From SM23-73-3 sp965369445 (GTDB lineage: Bacteria > Zixibacteria > MSB-5A5 > SM1-73), in contig CBDUQU010000036.1 of the NCBI GenBank assembly GCA_965369445.1, positions 1-22,520 of the forward strand: a stretch of DNA of 22,520 bases. The letters run 5' to 3'. Every line of letters begins with the position of its first letter. Position 1 is the stretch's first letter. Below the pieces are notes generated by a model. It ran no database searches, had not been told where the DNA came from, and saw nothing but the letters and a program-made list of their open reading frames with translations. The position numbers were made by a program, and so were the translations under genes. Below, piece by piece: positions 8,135 to 13,890 of the stretch.

Positions 8135-9160
8135 ATGAGCGATGCCTCAAACCCTGAGAGATCATTAAACATTCAGATCACCTACTGCGGCGAATGAGGT
8201 TACTTTGCCAGGGCCTCCAGTTTGGAGGCTGCAATCAGGAAGGAGTTCGGCATCGGGGTGAATCTAAAAGAGGGGCACGGCGGCATATTTGAAGTGGCCA
8301 TCAACGATCAGGTCGTCTACTCAAACTTAAAGCAGTGCGGCCGGCTTCCCGAGGCCGAGGAGATTTTCCAGAAAATTCGGGAGTGTCAGGGGTCACCTGA
8401 AAAGTCCCGGTCGTCTGCTGCGGGAAAGGAACCGGATGCGCAAACTCAGGAAGGTCCGGCCGGATCAGGCTGCTGCTGCCCGGGTGGTGCGCGGGGGCAA
8501 GGAGAGGATTCGGACGATTGCTGTAAACCACCTCAGGATGATACCACCGGGGGAGGCGGAGGTTCGAGTGGCTCACGCGGCAAGACGCTTGTGTTCGTCG
8601 CAGTCATGCTGATAGCGATCGGGGTCGCCAGTTATTCGTTCTCCAAGAAGTACATTGCCCGGACTCAGGACCCGGCACAGGCGTTAAGCATGCCCACCGG
8701 CGAGAACAGGTCCGGTCTGTCCTGGAGAAACCCCGCTACGTTTCAACTTCAATCACCGGCGGCATCGGTTTCATGTGGCGTAAACTTGAGCGCCTTAAAA
8801 GGTTTCAAGGAAGCGTCTGAGAACAAGGAAGCGATATTCATACTCTTGCCCGACGAGAATGGAGAAACTCCCGGGGCCGTTACCCGTCACCTAAATACCG
8901 TGGTAAAAATGCTATCGGATCAGGGGAGACGGATCGGGACTCTTACACTGGGAAAGCATCGGGAGGGGTACCGCCAACTGATTAAACAGTTCTCGGTTCA
9001 GTCGTTGCCCAGTGTTATTGTCGCGGGGTCGGGGTGCGGGAGTATAGCCGTTTCGGGCGAGATTACCGAGTTGAAACTGCTTCAGGCATTTGTTCAGGCA
9101 TCCATGAAGCCGTCGTCCTGCGGAACCCCGGCAGGCGGTTCCTCCTGTTGCCCCAAGTAG
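8135..9160 (+). CDS. Selenoprotein: SelW/Rdx-like domain fused to a membrane helix and thioredoxin-like domain (UGA = Sec at codon 21)
   Basis: The frame opens at ATG 8135 behind AAAGGAGA (8121-8128) and crosses an in-frame TGA at 8195-8197. Read as Sec it gives 341 residues beginning with ITYCGEUGYFARA, the CxxU redox motif (Cys18, Sec21) of the SelW/Rdx family. GGIFEVAINDQVVYS and GRLPEAEEIFQ then match the rest of that small thioredoxin-like domain (to about residue 84). Next come a Cys-rich Gly/Ser linker (Cys113-115, Cys129-130), one membrane helix (about 151-169), and a second domain (about 232-324) with a cis-Pro-type LPSVIV at 291-296 and no CxxC. The tail carries Cys329 and Cys338-339. 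Starting at the later TTG (8222) would delete the redox centre. Sits in an ars operon; likely handles arsenic thiol chemistry at the membrane (inference). An automatic annotator would truncate it. Confidence 0.85.
8195..8197 (+). other. Selenocysteine-encoding UGA codon
   Basis: This in-frame TGA falls at the U of a CGEU motif, exactly where SelW-family proteins carry Cys or Sec. Coding similarity to that family continues across it without a frame change. Neighbouring genes end in TGA (arsR, the CcdA-like gene, arsM), so a general UGA reassignment is not the explanation. Confidence 0.85.
8206..8233 (+). promoter_or_regulatory. Putative bacterial SECIS element
   Basis: A perfect 6-bp stem (GCCTCC 8213-8218 with GGAGGC 8224-8229) carries the 5-base loop AGTTT. 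A G-T pair (8212-8230), a 3-base bulge (8209-8211) and a lower 3-bp stem (8206-8208 with 8231-8233) extend it. The loop starts 21 bases after the UGA and has a G in its first two positions. This fits the general spacing and loop rule for bacterial SECIS elements bound by SelB. It lies wholly within coding sequence, as bacterial SECIS elements do. Confidence 0.72.
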
Positions 9161-9169
9161 GAGAGTTCG

Positions 9170-9871
9170 ATGCAGGAGTGGATTACCCAAACCCTTCAAT
9201 CCCCCACGCTCGGCCTGACCGTCCTGGCGGCAGCCCTTCTTCTTGGGCTCATCGGAGCCGTGACCTCCTGCTGCAACTGGGCGGTAATCGCCGCGGTCGC
9301 TGGATATTCAGGCATGGAGAGCGAGAAAAGGGATCGCCGCGACATACTGATCGGGGGATTGTTTTTCATGCTGGGAGCCTTCGTTGCTCTTGCTATACTC
9401 GGGGCGCTAACCGGATTGATCAGCCAGACCGTGGGGTCCACCCTGGGAGTATACTGGAAGCTCTTCGCCGGGTTGCTCCTGGTCTTCTTTGGCCTGGCGA
9501 CGCTGCAACTCCTGCCCTTCAGACTGCCGAAATTCGGTTCCGCGACCGGAGTCAAACCCGAGGGATCCGTGAAAGCCATGATCTATGGCTTCGCTATAGG
9601 GGGAGGAGTAACCGCCTGCTCAGCCTGCTGCAATCCCGCGCTGTTCGTGGCGCTCGGCTTGGCGACCTTAAAGGGTCAGATTGCCTGGGGTGCAGCCGTG
9701 ATGGCCGCTTTCGCCGTGGGATACAGCCTGCCGCTGGGCGCGGCAGTGGTGGGGCTGGGCTTCGGGTTGGGCAAACTGGCCTCCCTGACGAACAAGTTTG
9801 CGTCGGCAGTCAAGCTGGTAGCTGGAGTCCTCCTGATCGGGGTCGGCTTCTATCTTTTGATTACCCTATGA
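9170..9871 (+). CDS. CcdA/DsbD-like six-helix membrane protein with paired CCN motifs, arsenic operon
   Basis: This 233-residue integral membrane protein has six predicted helices (about 17-40, 60-83, 93-115, 136-165, 171-197, 211-232). It shows the two-fold pseudo-symmetry of the CcdA/DsbD transmembrane family. In that family one Cys in each half shuttles electrons from the cytosol outward. Here the equivalent positions carry TSCCNWA (Cys34-35) and SACCNPA (Cys150, Cys153-154) instead of the common SPC-type motifs. It begins nine bases after the selenoprotein stop, with its ribosome binding site GGAGAG overlapping that stop, so the two are surely co-translated. Likely roles are reducing the selenoprotein's outer domain or exporting an arsenic-thiol species; ArsG-like efflux proteins of other ars operons are also CcdA-like. 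Fold fairly sure, substrate inferred. Confidence 0.8.
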   Translation: MQEWITQTLQSPTLGLTVLAAALLLGLIGAVTSCCNWAVIAAVAGYSGMESEKRDRRDILIGGLFFMLGAFVALAILGALTGLISQTVGSTLGVYWKLFAGLLLVFFGLATLQLLPFRLPKFGSATGVKPEGSVKAMIYGFAIGGGVTACSACCNPALFVALGLATLKGQIAWGAAVMAAFAVGYSLPLGAAVVGLGFGLGKLASLTNKFASAVKLVAGVLLIGVGFYLLITL

Positions 9872-9958
9872 GATTGAGCGTGGAATCGATATGAGATGAT
9901 TGACGCCAGAGGTTCAGATAAGTGAGATACAAGAAAACACAAATGGAGGCGGAGAGGC

Positions 9959-10753
9959 ATGGATAAAGAAAAAACCCAGAAAATCGTCAAAGAGGCCTAT
10001 GGCAAAACAGCTCAGAAACAGAAGGGCTGCGGGTGCTGCGGACCCGACACCGCGCAGTATGCCAAATCCATTGGCTATACCGACGAAGAACTCAAGTCTG
10101 TTCCGGATGAGTCGAATCTGGCCTTAGGCTGCGGAAATCCGACCGCCTTAGCCCAGCTACAAGAGGGAGAGGTGGTACTGGATCTTGGCTCAGGTGCCGG
10201 ATTCGACTGCTTTCTTGCAGCTAACAGGGTTGGGCCGAAGGGGAAGGTCATCGGGGTGGACATGACCCCGGAGATGCTCGAGAAGGCAAGAGAAAATGCC
10301 AAAAACAATGGGATCGAGAATGTTGAGTTCAAGCCGGGAGAGATTGAAAGTCTGCCTGTAGAGGATAACTCGGTAGACGTGGTCATCAGCAACTGCGTGA
10401 TCAATCTCTCGGCCGACAAGCCCAGCGTCTTCCAGGAAATCTACCGGGTGCTGAAGCCCGGCGGCAGGGTGGCCATCTCCGATATAGCTCTGTTGAGGCA
10501 ACTCCCCCGGAAGATTCGGGAAAACGCCGAAGCGTACGTTAGCTGCCTGGCCGGAGCCATCCTGGTGGACGAATACAAGAAACTTGTTGAATCCTCCGGG
10601 CTGAAAGAGATCAAGATTACGGAGAAGAACGTCTCAGGTTGTGTCGAAACAGACACCCAGGATCCCCTGGGCCAGGCGATTTTGGAAGGCCTGGAAGAGG
10701 GCGAATCTTTGGAAGGTTACGTGGTCAGCCTTTACGTGGAAGGACTGAAGTGA
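9959..10753 (+). CDS. arsM: Arsenite S-adenosylmethionine methyltransferase
   Basis: This 264-residue class I SAM-dependent methyltransferase is predicted to convert As(III) to methylated arsenicals in the cytosol. The SAM-binding motif VLDLGSGAGFD is at 73-83 and IGVDMTPEML at 98-107. The four cysteines expected for ArsM are present: an N-terminal one within the GCGCCG cluster (24, 26, 27), Cys58 in LGCGNP, Cys146 in SNCVINLS, and Cys196 in VSCLAGA. The last two are the usual As(III)-binding pair. Start at ATG 9959 after GGAG at 9950-9953. It is the last gene of the operon, 87 bases after the CcdA-like gene, and is followed by the bidirectional terminator. Without a pump of the ArsB/Acr3 type nearby, methylation seems the main detoxification step encoded here. 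Confidence 0.93.
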   Translation: MDKEKTQKIVKEAYGKTAQKQKGCGCCGPDTAQYAKSIGYTDEELKSVPDESNLALGCGNPTALAQLQEGEVVLDLGSGAGFDCFLAANRVGPKGKVIGVDMTPEMLEKARENAKNNGIENVEFKPGEIESLPVEDNSVDVVISNCVINLSADKPSVFQEIYRVLKPGGRVAISDIALLRQLPRKIRENAEAYVSCLAGAILVDEYKKLVESSGLKEIKITEKNVSGCVETDTQDPLGQAILEGLEEGESLEGYVVSLYVEGLK

Positions 10754-10844
10754 TAGTGACAGACGTCTTGTCCTGTCCCGTACTCTGACACCAGAAGGCG
10801 GGCACCATCTATGGCGTCCCCACATTACTCAGAACAGGCACAAA

Positions 10845-10870
10845 AAAACCGCCCGTATTTGGGCGGTTTT
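10845..10870. terminator. Bidirectional rho-independent terminator between arsM and secF
   Basis: A 10-bp stem (AAAACCGCCC 10845-10854 with GGGCGGTTTT 10861-10870) and loop GTATTT lie between convergent genes. A-run and T-run flanks serve both strands: T residues follow on the plus strand, and the A-run at 10842-10848 gives T residues on the minus strand. Confidence 0.9.
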
Positions 10871-10892
10871 CCTGCAAGCTCTATGATACTCT

Positions 10893-11816
10893 CTATTTGA
10901 ATCTCTTCGGTGATTTCTTCTCCCACTCCATGATGATGGGACTGGCCACAAACATAGAGGAATAAGTCCCCACAACAATCCCTATCATCAGGGCTAATGC
11001 AAAATCATGCACCACCTCTCCCCCCACCAAAAAGAGCGTGAGAACAACCGCAAAGGTGGTAAGGGAGGTTATGATGGTCCGGCTCAAGACCTCGTTGATG
11101 CTGGCATTTATGGTGCTGGCAAAGTTACCTTTTTTCCGAAAGAGCTTCAGATTCTCTCTGACCCGGTCAAACAGCACCACCGTATCATTCAAGGAATATC
11201 CAGCCAGGGTCAACAGTGCGGTGACTACCAATAGAGTGATGTCCTTCTGCAGTACAAAAAGTATACCCAAAACCAACAACACATCGTGAAGGGTGGTGAT
11301 GGTGGCGGCTACTCCAAATCTGAAATCGAACCTTATCCAGATGTAAAAAAGGATTCCAGCCAGGGCGATCAGAACAGCCCAACGGGTCTGTTTCTGAAGG
11401 GTTTTGCCCACCGCCGGGCCGATTCCGTCCACCGAGTCCAAATTAAATTTGCTCTGGGGGAATTCTTTGGCCAGCACACTTAGAATACCTGAGGATATTT
11501 GGGTAACGTCCTCGTCGGTGGTGACTTTCACCCTGATCAGAAAGTAGTTGGGATTCTCCCGGTGAAGGGATTGAATGAATGCCTTATCGTATCCATTTCT
11601 GCTCAAAGCCGCTCTTAGTTCTCCAATCTTCACTTCTTTTTCAAAATACCCCTGTAACATGGTGCCACCGGCGAAGTCGATTCCTAAATCCGCCTTTCCC
11701 AAAAATATGGCCACAAAGGCGGCAAGTCCAAGAATCAGCAGAATGCCGGAAATGGCAAAGGCATAATATCTTTTCCCGATGAAGTCTATATTGGTTTTTC
11801 TTAGTATCTGAAGCAT
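10893..11816 (-). CDS. secF: Protein translocase subunit SecF
   Basis: This 307-residue inner-membrane protein partners SecD to use the proton-motive force in late protein translocation and recycling of the Sec machinery. The first membrane helix is at about 18-40 and is followed by GIDFAGGTMLQ (45-55), the family signature. A periplasmic P1 domain comes next. Then DSVDGIGPAVGKTLQ precedes the five-helix C-terminal block, which includes AGYSLNDTVVLFDRVREN, the conserved helix 4 region. Start ATG 11816 follows a purine-rich GGGAAG just upstream. It is 42 bases from secD and surely co-transcribed. Length is typical for the family. Confidence 0.96.
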   Translation of the reverse strand: MLQILRKTNIDFIGKRYYAFAISGILLILGLAAFVAIFLGKADLGIDFAGGTMLQGYFEKEVKIGELRAALSRNGYDKAFIQSLHRENPNYFLIRVKVTTDEDVTQISSGILSVLAKEFPQSKFNLDSVDGIGPAVGKTLQKQTRWAVLIALAGILFYIWIRFDFRFGVAATITTLHDVLLVLGILFVLQKDITLLVVTALLTLAGYSLNDTVVLFDRVRENLKLFRKKGNFASTINASINEVLSRTIITSLTTFAVVLTLFLVGGEVVHDFALALMIGIVVGTYSSMFVASPIIMEWEKKSPKRFK

Positions 11817-11858
11817 TCTTCCCAGGCTCCTTCCCTACGGATTTCACTGCGTTCAATT

Positions 11859-13550
11859 TTATATGCTCAAAGTCCTGTATCCTTTTCGGATGTCGAAAAT
11901 TACTCTGGTTATAACCACGGCAGTGAATAAACTTATCAAAACTCCCAAACTCAGAACCACCGCAAACCCCTTGATGGGTCCCGTGCCAAGATTAAAAAGG
12001 ACCGCGGCAGTTATAAGGGTAGTGATGTTTGCGTCGATGATCGCGGTAAGCGCCCTTTTATACCCAGCGTCTATAGCCGCCCGGATGGTTTTTCCGGTAC
12101 GCATTTCCTCTCGAATACGCTCAAAGATCAAGACGTTTGCATCTACCGCCATACCCACGGTGAGAATGATGCCGGCTATCCCGGGCATGGTCAGGGTGGC
12201 ATGTAACGCGGCCATGGCGGCCATCAGAAAGAATAGGTTCAGAAGCACAGCAAAGTCAGCTATCAACCCTGAGAGCCTGTAATATATGACCATGAACAAC
12301 AATACCAAACAGAATCCGATAATCACCGAGGTGGTGCCTTTGCGGATGGAGTCTTGCCCCAGGGAAGGTCCGATCACCCGGTTCTCGATTATCTTAACCG
12401 GTGCGGGAAGGGCACCGGCTCTGAGCACGATGGAGAGATCGGTGGCATCTTCGATGCTGGCCATGCCTCCCATCTCAATGACTCCCCGGTCACGAATCTT
12501 GGACCGGATGATGGGAGCCGACTCCACTCTCCCATCCAGGGTTATGGCCAGGGGCTTGTCTATGTTGGCGCCGGTAACCCTGGCAAATATCCTGCCGCCC
12601 TTCTTGGTCAAGGTAAACTGGACCTCCGGCTTTCGGAATTGATCGTAGGTTGGCCTGGCATCCACCAAGTATTTGCCGGAAAGCTCGGATCTCTTCTTGA
12701 GCAGGTAAAGACCCCAGTATTTCTGGTTCTGGAAGGTCTCCGCCCGGGTGGAGAAGGCAAACTCGTCATCCTTGGGGATGAGCTCCTGAACCTCCGGGCG
12801 GCTAAGCAGCAGCTGCACCTTGGGCTTGTCCTGCTGCAGCACCATGAACCCCGATCTTCCCTCGTAAGATTCTAAGTATTGGGTGAAAGGCCTTTCCTCA
12901 TAATAGGGATCTTCTTCCTCCTCCAAGAAGGAGGTGGTGTCTTCAGTGGTATCCGGCTCCTCTTCCGCTTCAGCAAAAAGGTCTTTCACCACGTCGCGTT
13001 CTTTTTCCTCTTCCAACTCCTCCGGGGCCTCGATCTCCTCCTCATCGGTCAGAGCAATCTCTGCCTGAGCCAGCGCGGCGTCGATTTTCTTCAGGAGCGA
13101 GACGGTGTTTTCGGGAGTCTCCATCAACTTGAACTCAAGCTGGGCGGTCTGTCCTATCAGGGCCGAAGCCCTTTCCACGTCGTGTAAGCCCGGTAGCTCC
13201 ACCACGATTCGATCTCCACCCTGCTTGTGTATCAACGGCTCGGTTATCCCGAACTGATCCACCCGGTTACGGATAATCTCCAGCGCTCTCTCGGTAGCGT
13301 CCCTTCTCTCGTTTTCGTTCAGCTTGGACTTATCCACCTGCAGGACCACGTGCATTCCACCTTTGAGATCCAGACCAAGTTTTATGGCCTTTCTCTCTAA
13401 GTTGATCAGATCTTGGGGTTCTGTGGAGCGGATATGCTCCTTGTCCGCCTCGGACATGCTCCACAGTTTGAAGCTGGGAAGGAGGGCATAGAAAGAGGCA
13501 AGGATCAAAAACGAAATCAATAGTATCAGATAAAGTCGCGACCTTCTCAT
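11859..13550 (-). CDS. secD: Protein translocase subunit SecD
   Basis: This 563-residue polytopic inner-membrane protein of the SecDF complex begins with a membrane helix (6-25) and DLKGGMHVVLQVD (61-73), the P1 signature. RNRVDQFGITEP follows, then the P1 head and a five-helix C-terminal block containing GMAVDANVLIFERIREE. An unusual strongly acidic Glu/Asp-rich insertion occupies about 168-220 inside the periplasmic part. ATG 13550 follows GGAG with about 9 bases spacing. The gene has a good minus-strand promoter (13594-13621). No yajC is visible upstream in the window; the preceding gene on this strand is the unrelated repeat protein. Confidence 0.96.
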   Translation of the reverse strand: MRRSRLYLILLISFLILASFYALLPSFKLWSMSEADKEHIRSTEPQDLINLERKAIKLGLDLKGGMHVVLQVDKSKLNENERRDATERALEIIRNRVDQFGITEPLIHKQGGDRIVVELPGLHDVERASALIGQTAQLEFKLMETPENTVSLLKKIDAALAQAEIALTDEEEIEAPEELEEEKERDVVKDLFAEAEEEPDTTEDTTSFLEEEEDPYYEERPFTQYLESYEGRSGFMVLQQDKPKVQLLLSRPEVQELIPKDDEFAFSTRAETFQNQKYWGLYLLKKRSELSGKYLVDARPTYDQFRKPEVQFTLTKKGGRIFARVTGANIDKPLAITLDGRVESAPIIRSKIRDRGVIEMGGMASIEDATDLSIVLRAGALPAPVKIIENRVIGPSLGQDSIRKGTTSVIIGFCLVLLFMVIYYRLSGLIADFAVLLNLFFLMAAMAALHATLTMPGIAGIILTVGMAVDANVLIFERIREEMRTGKTIRAAIDAGYKRALTAIIDANITTLITAAVLFNLGTGPIKGFAVVLSLGVLISLFTAVVITRVIFDIRKGYRTLSI

Positions 13551-13593
13551 TTTAGTTTTCTCCTGATGTAATAGCCTAAAATATCAAGACGTG

Positions 13594-13621
13594 AATATAT
13601 ACTATAATTACGGATTGTCAA
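13594..13621 (-). promoter_or_regulatory. Sigma70-like promoter of secDF
   Basis: On the minus strand TTGACA (complement of 13616-13621) and TATATT (complement of 13594-13599) are 16 bases apart, giving a leader of about 36 bases before the secD ATG. The layout is identical to the proposed promoter at 320-347. Confidence 0.6.
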
Positions 13622-13687
13622 GAATTACCTTGACAATTTTTTGGCGCGTCCCAATACACCGGAAATACGGGCGTTAATACCTTGCCT

Positions 13688-13853
13688 GCGGTTGGTCTTC
13701 TGACCAACCGCACGATTCTCCCGTTGGTGAGGAACACCAACGGGAAGCTGAATGTTATCGTCCAGAACGGCGTAGCGGAGGGTTTATCCCTCCGAAACCG
13801 AAGCCGTGAAGGCTTCGCTACGCGGTCTTTTTTGGGTCCGCCTGAAGGCGGAC
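13688..13853. repeat. Cluster of five GC-rich hairpins, including a predicted three-way junction
   Basis: Perfect inverted repeats follow one another. H1 is a 10-bp stem (13688-13697 with 13702-13711, loop TTCT). H2 is a 10-bp stem (13720-13729 with 13735-13744). An outer stem GCGTAG/CTACGC (13770-13775 with 13818-13823) encloses two further hairpins (13776-13794 with a 7-bp stem, and 13800-13816 with a 6-bp stem). H5 is a 7-bp stem (13836-13842 with 13847-13853, loop TGAA). H1 and H2 share the core GTTGGT/ACCAAC. A T-run at 13828-13833 follows the junction on the plus strand, but no plus-strand gene ends here. Confidence 0.7.
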
Positions 13854-13890
13854 ACTCCACATGCGCGGGCTCGGGCGTGATGGCCTGGCT

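Larger units (their letters stand above)
13551..13890. other. Intergenic region between the repeat protein and secD
   Basis: These 340 bases hold the secD promoter (13594-13621) and the hairpin cluster (13688-13853). No gene is supported: the short frames that cross it (for example 13618-13860 and 13682-14035) simply translate the inverted repeats. A second TTGACA on the plus strand near 13631 has no convincing -10 partner. Confidence 0.6.

Noticed and set aside
8135..8197. A pseudogene with a premature stop
   Set aside because: The stop falls exactly at the Sec position of a known selenoprotein family, a SECIS-like hairpin follows, and the rest of the frame is intact for more than 300 codons.
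8222..9160. An ordinary 312-residue gene starting at TTG 8222
   Set aside because: It has no ribosome binding site of its own and cuts the SelW domain in the middle. The upstream frame with ATG 8135 restores the complete domain through the UGA.
9034..9894. Long plus-strand frame overlapping the selenoprotein end and CcdA-like gene
   Set aside because: Its composition is Arg/Gly-rich with no domain, and it is a shadow of the two well-supported genes in other frames.
13688..13853. CRISPR-like array
   Set aside because: The units are palindromes of different sequence and length, not identical direct repeats with uniform spacers, and no cas genes are near.
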